64,000 nucleotides of DNA from Silvibacterium bohemicum (GTDB lineage Bacteria > Acidobacteriota > Terriglobia > Terriglobales > Acidobacteriaceae): the NCBI RefSeq assembly GCF_001006305.1, contig NZ_LBHJ01000004.1, positions 310,001 through 374,000 on the forward strand, given 5' to 3'. Positions within the stretch are counted from its first letter, which is position 1; the number at the start of each line of letters is the position of its first letter. Below the pieces are notes generated by a model. The model made no database searches and was not told the DNA's origin. It saw only the letters and a program-made list of their open reading frames with translations. A program made the translations under genes and the position numbers. Below are positions 21,497 to 30,109 of the stretch, one piece after another.

Positions 21497-22576
21497 TCAT
21501 TGCGCCGCCTTTACTTCATTCCATATCTCGGTGTACTTCGCTCGGCGCGGCACATCCTGCCAAAAGACGATCTGCTTCTGATACGCGTCGATGTCATCGA
21601 GATGCAGCCCATGCCGCTGCTCTGCGGTCATCAACGCCGCAGCCTGCGGATTCGCCGGATCGTACCCGGTCACATCGCTCAGCATCTTCTGCGTCTGCGC
21701 CGAGATCATATAGTTCAGCAACGCGTAGGCAAGTTCCTTGTTCTCGCTCGCTGACGTGATCATCAGATGGTCGATCCAGCCTGTTGTTCCTTCGGCGGGA
21801 ATCTCTTCCACGATCGGCAGGCCGGCTTTGTGCAGCTGGTTCGTGACCAGCGGCCAGCCCATGGCTGCGATCACTTCATGGTTCTGGAAGAGATTGGTGA
21901 GTTCGCCGCCCGTGGTCCACAACTTGCGGACATTTGGCTTGAGAGCAAGAAGCTTTGCTTTAACCTGCTCCAGCTGCGCATCGCTCAGGTTGTAGATCGC
22001 CGCCGGATCTTCCTTGCCGAAGCCGAGCACCTGCGCGGCCATGTACACGGTCGAGAGATCGTCCCACAGCGAGAGCTTGTCCTTGTATTTCGGATCCCAT
22101 AGCGAGGCCCATGTTGCGGGCGCCTGTGGGAAAGCCGTTTTGTCGTACAGGAGAGGATTCGGTCCCCAGGTAAGTGGCACTCCGTAGACCTGGCCGGCAT
22201 TCTTCACCAGCGGCATACCGGTCAGCGTAGGCGAAAGCTGCGAGTAGTTGGAAATCTTACTCAGGTCCAACGCCGCCACGAGCCCGGAGCGCGTCAGCAT
22301 CGTCGCAACATCGCTCGACGGCGAGATCACATCGTAGTTGGAAGCCGCGCCGCCCCGCAGCTTGGCCACCAGTTCGTCACTCGAGCCCATGTAGGCAGCC
22401 GTCAACTTGCATCGGCAAGTGGCCTCGAAGCCTTGAATGAAAGAGGGATCAGCGTAGCCCTCCCACACCAGCAGGCTTAGCGTGGGCGTGGGCTTCTTGC
22501 AGCTGGCGAGGAAAGCGAGCAGCACAAAACTGCAGCATAGGAGGAGACGCTGTGCCTTCCCTCGCAAGATTGACAA
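21497..22576 (-). CDS. potD: Polyamine-binding periplasmic lipoprotein (PotD-like)
   Basis: Substrate-binding protein of 359 residues. A lipoprotein signal (LLAFLASC, Cys about residue 26) anchors it in the membrane. The mature part has the PotD/PotF-like start LSLLVWEGYADPSFIQGFE and the hinge region VYGVPLTWGPNPLLYDK. It delivers spermidine or putrescine to PotBC. It is the first gene of the minus-strand arm; the start is TTG at 22576 with AGGAG 6 nt upstream. The predicted promoter is about 165 bp upstream in the divergent control region. Exact ligand cannot be read from the sequence. Confidence 0.9.
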   Translation of the reverse strand: MSILRGKAQRLLLCCSFVLLAFLASCKKPTPTLSLLVWEGYADPSFIQGFEATCRCKLTAAYMGSSDELVAKLRGGAASNYDVISPSSDVATMLTRSGLVAALDLSKISNYSQLSPTLTGMPLVKNAGQVYGVPLTWGPNPLLYDKTAFPQAPATWASLWDPKYKDKLSLWDDLSTVYMAAQVLGFGKEDPAAIYNLSDAQLEQVKAKLLALKPNVRKLWTTGGELTNLFQNHEVIAAMGWPLVTNQLHKAGLPIVEEIPAEGTTGWIDHLMITSASENKELAYALLNYMISAQTQKMLSDVTGYDPANPQAAALMTAEQRHGLHLDDIDAYQKQIVFWQDVPRRAKYTEIWNEVKAAQ

Positions 22577-23223
22577 ATGCTGCTCCTCAAATCGCAGAGC
22601 GCTCGACGTGAGTTACCGAAGGCGGCCCATAAGGATGATTGACGGAAGACAGATGCGCTGCGTTAAGCATTGTGCGGCAAGAGTGAGCCTAAAGCCAGCC
22701 GCGGCGAAGGACGATCACGTTTTACTTGACACGCAATGCGAAATTTACTAATTTTTGCAAAATTACTACAAGCTTTTCCGCGTGGCAACGTCTTTCCTGA
22801 GACACTAGGAAAAGGGTTGTGTTCTGCGGGCTTCCGGGCCGGCCTCATCCGCCCGAATTAACAAGAATAGCCAGAAGAAGTAAGCAAAGGACCTCACCGC
22901 AGTGGCATTCTCTCCTCAATGCGATGGTTGTCGCCGCTCCGGTATCAATCGTTCGGGAGTCATTCCCGTTCGAGCGGGAGAGCCTGCCTTCCGTCGCCTT
23001 CCCGGCTTCCTTCGCATCGGCAAGGCGATCTTTCCGCAGATCATCGCCCGCCACTTCCGCATCGCCGGAACCTACTGCCGTCAGCGCTGGTTCGTCCGGT
23101 ACGCCCGCAGCGAGTCTCTCCTGTGCGCTTCTCGCGCCTGATTCGCAGCCGACAAGTACTTCAAGATTCGCATTCGCGCTGCCTGGTTAACCCTAACGCC
23201 CTTCCGGGCAAAGGATGATCCCC
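22577..23223. other. 647-bp divergent intergenic region of the polyamine island
   Basis: Separates potD from the class III aminotransferase gene. The AT-rich core (22720-22775) carries the overlapping promoters described separately. From the predicted plus-strand start site to the aminotransferase start is a leader of about 460 nt. Short open frames there (for example GTG at 22902, 79 codons) have no recognisable product. The length of the leader leaves room for an attenuator or a small regulatory ORF, but no known riboswitch was recognised. Confidence 0.5.
22726..22771. promoter_or_regulatory. Overlapping divergent promoters around a perfect palindrome
   Basis: Plus strand: TTGACA at 22726-22731, 17-bp spacer, TAATTT at 22749-22754. 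Minus strand: TTGTAG (22771-22766), 18-bp spacer, TAAATT (22747-22742). A perfect inverted repeat, TAATTTT-TGC-AAAATTA at 22749-22765, covers the plus-strand -10 and fills the minus-strand spacer. A protein bound there could control both arms of the polyamine island at once. No regulator gene lies in the island. Confidence 0.6.
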
Positions 23224-24594
23224 ATGCACCAGCTTCTCGAGAAAGAACTCGCTTCGTTTGAATCGCGCACACCCGCATCGCGCGCCGCGCTAAAGAAAGC
23301 GGAGCCGCGCCTGCCCCTCGGCGTCGCCAGCAACTTCCGCAGCTATGAGCCCTGGCCGCTCTTCGTAAAAGATGCGAAAGGCTCGCATATCCACGACCTC
23401 GATGGCAACGAGTACATCGACTTCAACCTCTGCTTCGGCGCGCTCATGGCCGGGCACTGCCATCCCGCCGTGGTCGCCGCGGTGCAGGAACGCCTTGAAG
23501 TGGGAACGATGTACGGCATGCCCCACACTCTCGAATACGAACTCGCCGAAGAGATCTGCACCCGCTTTCCTCTGGAACAGGCGCGCTTTGGCAGCAGCGG
23601 GACCGAGGTCACGATGCATGCCATTCGCCTGGCTCGCGGCTTCACCGGCCGCGACAAGATCATCAAGATGGAGGGCGGCTACCACGGCGTGCACGACTCG
23701 GTGATGGTCAGCATGAAGCCCAGCGCCGAGCACTATGGCGATCCTGATCGCCCCACCCAGGTGCCGGCCGGTGCAGGAGTTCCGCATGACACGGTCAAGA
23801 ACACGCTGGTCGCGCAGTTCAACGATCTCGACGCCATCAAGCGCCTCTTCGCGGAGAATCCGGGCCAGATCGCCTGCATCATCCTTGAGCCCATCATGAT
23901 GAACATCGGCATCTGCATACCGGTTGCAGGATATCTAGAAGGGCTGCGCGAGATCTGCACCAAAGAAGGCGCGCTGCTGATCTTCGACGAGGTGAAGACG
24001 GGGGCCAAGCTCGGCCGCGGTGGCGCCTGCGAGTACTTCAACATCAAAGCCGACATCGTCACGCTGGCAAAATCCATCGGCGGAGGCTTTCCGCTGGCCG
24101 CCTTCGCAGCGAAAAAAGAAGTGATGAACATGATCGCGCAGCACAAGGTCTTCCACGCCGGAACCTACGCGACGAATCCGCTGGTGATGGCCGCAGGACT
24201 CGCGACGTTCCATCATGTGCTGACGCCCGAAGGCTACGCACATATCGCGAAGGTGGGCGAAGCACTGGTCGAAGGCTACAAGCAGATCGTGAAGAAAAAT
24301 AGCATCGAGGGCTACATCGAGAGCGCCGGAGCCAATGGCGCGCTGCTCTTCTACAACAAGAAGATTCGCAACTACCGCGAATGGCTTACCGTAGATACCG
24401 ATCTCTGGCGCCTCTACTGGTTTGGCATGGTCAATCGCGGTGTGATGCCGCAGCCTTACTGGTGGGACGAGCAGTGGACGCTATCCGTCGCGCACTCCCT
24501 GGCCGATATCGATCGCCATCTCTCGGCCTTCGAAGAGCTGGCACCAGCGATTGCGCAGGCGCAGCAGGAGAGTGCAGTGCACGCGGCGGTATAA
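23224..24594 (+). CDS. Class III PLP-dependent aminotransferase (glutamate-1-semialdehyde aminomutase-like)
   Basis: A 456-residue fold-type I PLP enzyme. The PLP-binding Lys is residue 283 in LAKSIGGGFPLAAF, the cofactor-ring Asp is in LIFDEVKTG, and FGSSGTEVTMHAIRLAR is the phosphate-binding region. Overall it resembles GSA aminomutases and related omega-amino acid or amine aminotransferases. It is unlikely to serve heme synthesis here: it heads the catabolic arm of a polyamine island with an aldehyde dehydrogenase and GabT. It may transaminate a diamine, 3-aminopropanal-derived beta-alanine or a similar omega-amine. ATG at 23224 has AAAGGA about 9 nt upstream; ATG at 23215 sits on the Shine-Dalgarno itself. 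Confidence 0.85.
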   Translation: MHQLLEKELASFESRTPASRAALKKAEPRLPLGVASNFRSYEPWPLFVKDAKGSHIHDLDGNEYIDFNLCFGALMAGHCHPAVVAAVQERLEVGTMYGMPHTLEYELAEEICTRFPLEQARFGSSGTEVTMHAIRLARGFTGRDKIIKMEGGYHGVHDSVMVSMKPSAEHYGDPDRPTQVPAGAGVPHDTVKNTLVAQFNDLDAIKRLFAENPGQIACIILEPIMMNIGICIPVAGYLEGLREICTKEGALLIFDEVKTGAKLGRGGACEYFNIKADIVTLAKSIGGGFPLAAFAAKKEVMNMIAQHKVFHAGTYATNPLVMAAGLATFHHVLTPEGYAHIAKVGEALVEGYKQIVKKNSIEGYIESAGANGALLFYNKKIRNYREWLTVDTDLWRLYWFGMVNRGVMPQPYWWDEQWTLSVAHSLADIDRHLSAFEELAPAIAQAQQESAVHAAV

Positions 24595-24653
24595 GAACGA
24601 ATAGCGGGCCAGGATGGCTTCATCTTGGCTCGCCGAACTCCAGGAGGCAACGA

Positions 24654-26111
24654 TTGGGAAAGATCGTGCCGGGCAGCAACCACACACCGGGTCTCAAGCG
24701 CGTCCTCGGGCGCGGAGACCTCATCCTGCTGTTCATCGTTGCGGTCGCCAACCTCAACATGGTGCCGCCCATCTCCGCTTCTGGCCCGATTACTCTTTGG
24801 CTGTGGATCGCGGCCATGCTCTTCTTCTTCTGGCCGCAGGGCGCAGCCGTTACCGAGCTTTCGCAGAAGTGGCCGGGCGAAGGCGGCATCTATCTGTGGG
24901 CTAAACGCAGCTTCGGCGAAGAGCATGGCTTCTTCGCTGGATGGTGCTACTGGCTATCGAATGTTTTCTATCTGCCTACAGTCGTTCTCTCTTGTGTCGG
25001 GGTCGGCGTTTATGTCTTCGGCCCGCGCATTCAAAAGCTCGCTGACAGCCCCGCGTTCACGGCAAGCATGGCTATCGGCCTGCTGCTGTTTCTGCTGATC
25101 CTCAATGTCCGCGGTCTCGAACTCGGCAAGTGGATCAATAACCTCGGCGGGGTCGGCACCATCGGCGGAGCCGCTGTCGTCGTCCTGCTCGCCGCGCTCA
25201 CGCTGCATCATCATGACAGCGCCTTTCATCGCGCGGACCTGCGTCCGCAGTTCCATGACTGGCGTCTGCTGGCAGCCTTCGGGACGATCTGCTACAGCCT
25301 CGTGGGCCTCGACCTCGCGTCGATCATGGGAGACGAGATTCGCGAGCCCAAGCGCAATCTCCCTGTTGCTATCTTCTGGGGAGGGCTCGCCGCGGCTGCC
25401 ATCTATCTCGGCACCACCATGGCCATGCTCATCGCGCTGCCTCACGAACAAATCGGCATCCTCTCCGGCATACTGCAGGCCATCAATGTCATGTCCTTGC
25501 GCAATGGCCTGCTGTTCATCGTGGCTCCCCTGGCCTTCCTGGAGTGCCTTGCGATCCTGGGCACTGCATCCGCATGGTTCAGTGGCGCGGGACGTCTGCC
25601 CTTCGTTGCCGGCATCGACCGCTATCTGCCCGCCATCGTTGGCCGCGTGCATCCGCGCTACGGCACGCCTTATATCAGCCTCATTGTCTATGCGGCTCTC
25701 TCCGCTCTACTTACGTTGATGAGCTTCCTCGGTGTCTCCGTTGGCGAGGCATATCTCACGTTGCTTGATCTCGCAGTCATCCTGCAGCTCTTGCCCTCCT
25801 GCTATCTGTTCGCCGCGCTCCTCAAACACACCTTCGATGAGCGCGTGCCGCTGAATGCGTCCAAGCCCTATTTACTGGCCAATGGATTCGCCGGCATGCT
25901 GGCCACGCTCGTCGGACTCTGCGTGGCCTTCGTGCCCTCGCGGCAGGTCAACTCCATCTGGCTTTACGAAACCAAATTGATCGCCGGATGCACGCTGGTC
26001 TTCGGCTCCGCTTATCTCTTCTATCGCCACGCGCGCAACACCGCGCCGGCATCGGAACCCATCGCCGCTGTCACCCCTGCATTCTCCGGCTCTGGCAAAG
26101 GAACTCTCTAA
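24654..26111 (+). CDS. APC-family amino acid/polyamine permease
   Basis: Inner-membrane permease of 485 residues with about twelve membrane segments. Typical stretches are GAAVTELSQKWPGEGGIYLWAKRSFG (helix 3 region) and LVGLDLASIMGDEIREPKRNLP (helix 6/7 region), which resemble AdiC/PotE/CadB-like and glutamate/GABA-type transporters. The start is TTG at 24654, with AGGAGG at 24642-24647 six nt upstream; an upstream start would overlap the aminotransferase. It is embedded between the aminotransferase and the aldehyde dehydrogenase, so import or exchange of a polyamine or GABA is likely but unproven. Confidence 0.87.
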   Translation: MGKIVPGSNHTPGLKRVLGRGDLILLFIVAVANLNMVPPISASGPITLWLWIAAMLFFFWPQGAAVTELSQKWPGEGGIYLWAKRSFGEEHGFFAGWCYWLSNVFYLPTVVLSCVGVGVYVFGPRIQKLADSPAFTASMAIGLLLFLLILNVRGLELGKWINNLGGVGTIGGAAVVVLLAALTLHHHDSAFHRADLRPQFHDWRLLAAFGTICYSLVGLDLASIMGDEIREPKRNLPVAIFWGGLAAAAIYLGTTMAMLIALPHEQIGILSGILQAINVMSLRNGLLFIVAPLAFLECLAILGTASAWFSGAGRLPFVAGIDRYLPAIVGRVHPRYGTPYISLIVYAALSALLTLMSFLGVSVGEAYLTLLDLAVILQLLPSCYLFAALLKHTFDERVPLNASKPYLLANGFAGMLATLVGLCVAFVPSRQVNSIWLYETKLIAGCTLVFGSAYLFYRHARNTAPASEPIAAVTPAFSGSGKGTL

Positions 26112-26121
26112 GGACTGACCT

Positions 26122-27594
26122 ATGGCAGTTACACAAAGCACTCCCGAAGCAATGTTTATAGATGGCAAGTGGATCGAAAGCTCATCGGCCAAACGCATTC
26201 CGGTTTATGATCCTTCGACCGAAGAGATTCTCGCCGAGATTCCAGACGCCACCAACTCCGAGATGGACACGGCCATTGCCGCAGCGCGGCGAGCCTTCGA
26301 TCTCGATGGATGGCCGCAGACCACCGCTCAGGAGCGCGGACGCATTCTCTTCCGCATCGCCGAGAAGCTGCGCGCCGAGGCGCCGCAGCTTGCCGAGCTC
26401 GAATGCCGCAACACCGGCAAGCCCATCGTCGAAGCCGAATACGATATCGCCGACGCGGCGACGTGCTTCGAGTATTACGGCGGCCTGGCGACCAAGGTCT
26501 CGGGAACTGTGAATCCCGTGCCCGACAACGCGCTTAGCCTGTCGCTCAAAGAGCCGGTCGGCGTTGCCGGCCAGATCATCCCATGGAATTATCCGCTGCT
26601 GATGGCCGCGTGGAAGCTGGCGCCCGCGCTGGCCGCAGGCTGCACCTGCGTGCTCAAGCCGGCGGAGCAGACCCCTCTTACCGCTCTCAAGCTCGCCGGA
26701 TGGCTACCCGAGCTGGGAGTGCCGCCGGGAGTGGTCAACATCGTCACCGGATTCGGCGAGACTGCAGGCGCGCGCATCGTTGAAAGCCCCCGCGTCGACA
26801 AGATCGCCTTCACTGGCTCGGCGGCAGTCGGCAAGCTCATCATGAAGTCGGCTGCGGACACCCTCAAGCGCGTGACGCTCGAGCTCGGCGGCAAGTCGCC
26901 CAACATCTTCTTCGCCGATGCCGACTTCGAAGCCGCCATCGATGGCGCGCTCTTCGGCGTATTTATCAACCAAGGAGAAGTCTGCTCTGCGGGCAGCCGT
27001 GTGCTGGTGGAGCGGTCGATCTATTCGAAATTCGTCGAAGCCATGACCGAGAAGGCGCGCAACATCAAGCTCGGCGCACCGCTCGACCGCGAAACCAAGA
27101 TGGGCCCGCTGGTCAGCCGCGAACAATATGAGCGCGTCTGCAAGTATCAACAGCTCGGCCGCTCGGAAGCCAAGGTCGCGATTGGAGGCGGCCAGCCCGC
27201 AGCGTTCAAACGCGGCTACTACGTAGAACCCACCATCTTCTATGACGTCGATAACTCCGCCCGCATCGCGCGCGAAGAGATTTTCGGCCCGGTGGCCACG
27301 GTCATTCCCTTCGAAGATGAGCAGGACGCGCTGAGGATTGCCAACGACACGCCCTTCGGATTAGCCGCTGCCGTCTGGTCCCGCGACATCTACAAGGCGC
27401 TGCGCATGGTCAAGGCTATTCGCGCCGGCATCGTCTGGGTCAACCACATGCAGCCCACATACGTTGAAGCGCCGTGGGGCGGCTACAAGCAATCCGGCTT
27501 TGGACGAGAGCTCGGCCTGCATGGCATCGACGAATACTTAGAGACAAAACAGGTTCACATCAACCTGAACGAGCAACCGATTGGCTGGTATTAG
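26122..27594 (+). CDS. NAD-dependent aldehyde dehydrogenase, probably for aminoaldehydes
   Basis: A 490-residue ALDH of the superfamily that includes gamma-aminobutyraldehyde and betaine aldehyde dehydrogenases. Catalytic Cys288 is in INQGEVCSAGSR and general-base Glu254 in TLELGGKSPNIFF; GQIIPWNYPLLM and FTGSAAVGK are the NAD-site motifs. Expected role: oxidise 4-aminobutanal to GABA or 3-aminopropanal to beta-alanine, the aldehydes made by polyamine oxidases. It begins 10 bp after the permease stop and precedes gabT, matching this pathway. Substrate is assigned from context, since sequence alone does not separate the aminoaldehyde from the betaine-aldehyde type. Confidence 0.9.
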   Translation: MAVTQSTPEAMFIDGKWIESSSAKRIPVYDPSTEEILAEIPDATNSEMDTAIAAARRAFDLDGWPQTTAQERGRILFRIAEKLRAEAPQLAELECRNTGKPIVEAEYDIADAATCFEYYGGLATKVSGTVNPVPDNALSLSLKEPVGVAGQIIPWNYPLLMAAWKLAPALAAGCTCVLKPAEQTPLTALKLAGWLPELGVPPGVVNIVTGFGETAGARIVESPRVDKIAFTGSAAVGKLIMKSAADTLKRVTLELGGKSPNIFFADADFEAAIDGALFGVFINQGEVCSAGSRVLVERSIYSKFVEAMTEKARNIKLGAPLDRETKMGPLVSREQYERVCKYQQLGRSEAKVAIGGGQPAAFKRGYYVEPTIFYDVDNSARIAREEIFGPVATVIPFEDEQDALRIANDTPFGLAAAVWSRDIYKALRMVKAIRAGIVWVNHMQPTYVEAPWGGYKQSGFGRELGLHGIDEYLETKQVHINLNEQPIGWY

Positions 27595-27624
27595 AAATAT
27601 TTGCAACAGAGATGGTTCCAAATC

Positions 27625-28983
27625 ATGTCCAACATCAAGCTCAAGACGGAAATTCCCGGACCCAAGTCCCGCGCTCTCACCAAACGGCGCAGTCAGGCTG
27701 TTCCGCGCGGCCTCTACGCCTCGACCCCGCTCTTCATCCGGCACGCCGAAGGCGCCATGCTCGAGGATGTCGATGGCAATCGGCTCATCGATTTAGGTGG
27801 CGGCATCGGCTGCACAAATGTCGGACATCGAAACCCGCGCGTCATCCAAGCGATCCGCGCGCAGCTCGACGCCTTCCTGCATCAATGCTTCACCGTGAGC
27901 GGTTATGAGAGCTATGTCGAACTGGCCGAGAAGCTGAACGCGCTCACCCCCGGCAACTTCGCGAAGAAGACCTTCCTCGCCAACAGCGGGGCCGAAGCGG
28001 TCGAAAACGCCATCAAGATCGCCCGCGCCCACACCGGACGCCACGCCGTGCTCTGCGTGGAAGATGCCTTCCACGGCCGCACCATGCTGGGCCTCGCACT
28101 CACCAGCAAGACGCATCCCTACAAGGATCACTTCGGACCCTTCATGTCCGATGTCTACCGCATCCCCTTCGGCATTCCTGCCGATCAGCGCCTCAGTCAT
28201 CGCGGACCGGTCAAGCAGAAGGAGGTCGAGGCCATGCTTGACCACACCTTCCGCCGCCTAGTCGCTGCCGAAGATGTGGCCGCCGTGATCGTCGAGCCTG
28301 TCCTGGGCGAGGGCGGATTCGTCGTACCGCCCGACGGCTTTCTGAACGCGCTCGCCGATATTTGCCACCGTCACGGTATCGTATTCATCGCAGATGAAGT
28401 GCAGACCGGCTTCGGGCGCACCGGCGAGCTCTTCGCCTGCACCCACTTCGGCCTAGAACCCGATCTCATCCTCACCGCAAAATCCCTGGGCGGAGGTCTG
28501 CCCATCGCAGCCGTTACCGGCCGTGCGGAAATTATGGATGCGCCCGGCCCAGGCGGGCTCGGCGGGACGTTTGGAGGCAACCCTGCTTCCTGTGCGGCAG
28601 CGTTGGCCGTCATCGAAGAGTTCGCCGACGGCAAGCTGCTCGCTCAAGCTCGGCTGCTCGGAAAGACTTTTCAGCAGAAGGCGCGTGTGTGGCAACGCCA
28701 ACATCCCTTCATCGCTGACGTGCGGGGAGTGGGCGCCATGCAGGCGCTGGAATTTGCGCATCCTGACGGATCGCCCAATGCCGCTGCCGCCAAAAAACTT
28801 GCGCAACACTGCCTGCAAAAGGGAGTTCTCATCCTCACCGCTGGAACGTATGACAACGTCGTTCGCCTGCTCATGCCTCTGACGATCTCGGAAGAGGATT
28901 TCGCCGAAGCGCTCACGGTCATCGAAGATAGCCTCAGCGCGATTGCTCCGGAGATCAACGAAGTAGCTGCTGCTACTCACTAA
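27625..28983 (+). CDS. gabT: 4-aminobutyrate aminotransferase (GabT-like)
   Basis: A 452-residue class III aminotransferase that would convert GABA plus 2-oxoglutarate to succinate semialdehyde plus glutamate. The PLP Lys is residue 286 in LTAKSLGGGLPIAAV, the cofactor Asp is in IADEVQTGFGRTG, and FLANSGAEAVENAIKIAR and VEPVLGEGGFVVPP are typical of GabT, as is MDAPGPGGLGGTFGGNP. The start ATG at 27625 (MSNIKLK) is preferred to an upstream TTG. It is the last gene of the plus-strand catabolic arm. No succinate-semialdehyde dehydrogenase is adjacent unless the neighbouring ALDH serves both steps. Confidence 0.9.
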   Translation: MSNIKLKTEIPGPKSRALTKRRSQAVPRGLYASTPLFIRHAEGAMLEDVDGNRLIDLGGGIGCTNVGHRNPRVIQAIRAQLDAFLHQCFTVSGYESYVELAEKLNALTPGNFAKKTFLANSGAEAVENAIKIARAHTGRHAVLCVEDAFHGRTMLGLALTSKTHPYKDHFGPFMSDVYRIPFGIPADQRLSHRGPVKQKEVEAMLDHTFRRLVAAEDVAAVIVEPVLGEGGFVVPPDGFLNALADICHRHGIVFIADEVQTGFGRTGELFACTHFGLEPDLILTAKSLGGGLPIAAVTGRAEIMDAPGPGGLGGTFGGNPASCAAALAVIEEFADGKLLAQARLLGKTFQQKARVWQRQHPFIADVRGVGAMQALEFAHPDGSPNAAAAKKLAQHCLQKGVLILTAGTYDNVVRLLMPLTISEEDFAEALTVIEDSLSAIAPEINEVAAATH

Positions 28984-28990
28984 AGATGCC

Positions 28991-30013
28991 TTAACGGCGC
29001 ACGGCCCAGGCCATGCCGTCCGGTCCATGGCCGGCATCGACATGCCCTACGACTGTAAACGTGCGCAGATCGATGACCGCGACATCGTTGTCGGGTGTGC
29101 AGGCCACATAGGCGCGTTTGCCGTCCGGCTGCATCACGATGCCCGCCGCTCCATGACCGACAGGCAGGCGCTTGATGACCTTGCGCGTAACCGCGTCGAG
29201 GATAGTGAGATCGCCTTGCTCTAGACTCGCAACCAGCACATGCTTCCCATCGGGCGTGAATTTGAGCCGATTCGCGCTGTGCACATTGGCATCGAGCGTA
29301 TCGACCACCTTCTTCGCAGCAATATCGATCACTGAGACGGTCCCATCCTTGGCATTTGCAACCCAGATTTCCTTCTCGTCAGGCGAGACGTCGAAGCCCT
29401 CCGAGCCGTTGCCCACCTTAACGACAGTTTCATTCCAATCCATCGTCGGAGCGGGCTCGCCGGGCAGCGCCGCGGGCGGGCGCGGCAGCGGCGTGGGCTC
29501 GATGATGCTTACCGTGGCGGAGTTCACGTTGGTGGTTACGATGCGCTTGATATCCGGCGCAACATAGATCATGTGCGTGCGATTCTGGCCGGTGCCGAGG
29601 ATCCAGTCAATCTTGTTTGTCGCCGGATCGTAGCGGCCGATGGCTTTCGCAAGTTCGGCGGTGAACCAGGTCTTGCCTCCGACAAAGGTAAGTCCATGTG
29701 GGCCGCGCAGCGCGCCAAGATCGATCGGGGGCAGCGGCTTCTGCGCTACAAGATCGACTACAGCGAGGGTATGAAAGGCGCCGAAGCCGTAGTTTGAAAC
29801 GTAAGCAGTCTTGCCATCGGTCGAGGCGACTACTTCGTGCGGGTCCTCGCCTACCGGCACCTTGGCAACAACCTTCAGCGTGACAGGATCGACGATGGCC
29901 AGCGTGTGATCCTGCTTCGACAACGCGAGCAGTGCGGCCTTCGGCGTCGACTGCGCGGATATGAGTCCGGGAAAGCAAAGGATGGCGGCGAGAACGGCGG
30001 ACGCAACTCTCAT
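28991..30013 (-). CDS. Secreted YVTN-type beta-propeller protein
   Basis: A 340-residue protein with a signal peptide (about 1-20, ending ISAQ) and repeated blades of the 40-residue YVTN type: KTAYVSNYG, KEIWVANAKDGTVSVID, KHVLVASLEQGDLTILD, KRAYVACTPDNDVAVID. Seven blades are plausible. Such propellers act as binding scaffolds or as enzyme subunits in the periplasm; quinoprotein amine dehydrogenase large subunits share this fold, but no partner subunit is seen here. It converges on gabT with only 7 bp between stops. No function is assigned. Confidence 0.83.
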   Translation of the reverse strand: MRVASAVLAAILCFPGLISAQSTPKAALLALSKQDHTLAIVDPVTLKVVAKVPVGEDPHEVVASTDGKTAYVSNYGFGAFHTLAVVDLVAQKPLPPIDLGALRGPHGLTFVGGKTWFTAELAKAIGRYDPATNKIDWILGTGQNRTHMIYVAPDIKRIVTTNVNSATVSIIEPTPLPRPPAALPGEPAPTMDWNETVVKVGNGSEGFDVSPDEKEIWVANAKDGTVSVIDIAAKKVVDTLDANVHSANRLKFTPDGKHVLVASLEQGDLTILDAVTRKVIKRLPVGHGAAGIVMQPDGKRAYVACTPDNDVAVIDLRTFTVVGHVDAGHGPDGMAWAVRR

Positions 30014-30109
30014 ATTTCTAGGCTACTCTCAACTCTGCGGCTTCGGCGAACCGGCTACTCCGTCACGCCCGCCAATCGCAATCGGGGCAATTCCATTTAC
30101 AGTTAAAAG

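Noticed and set aside
22819-23190. Frames in the leader of the polyamine catabolic arm
   Set aside because: Arg/Ser/Pro-rich translations typical of non-coding GC-rich DNA; kept only as a possible leader peptide idea.
23215-23223. ATG at 23215 as the aminotransferase start
   Set aside because: It overlaps the best Shine-Dalgarno (AAAGGA); the ATG at 23224 has proper spacing.
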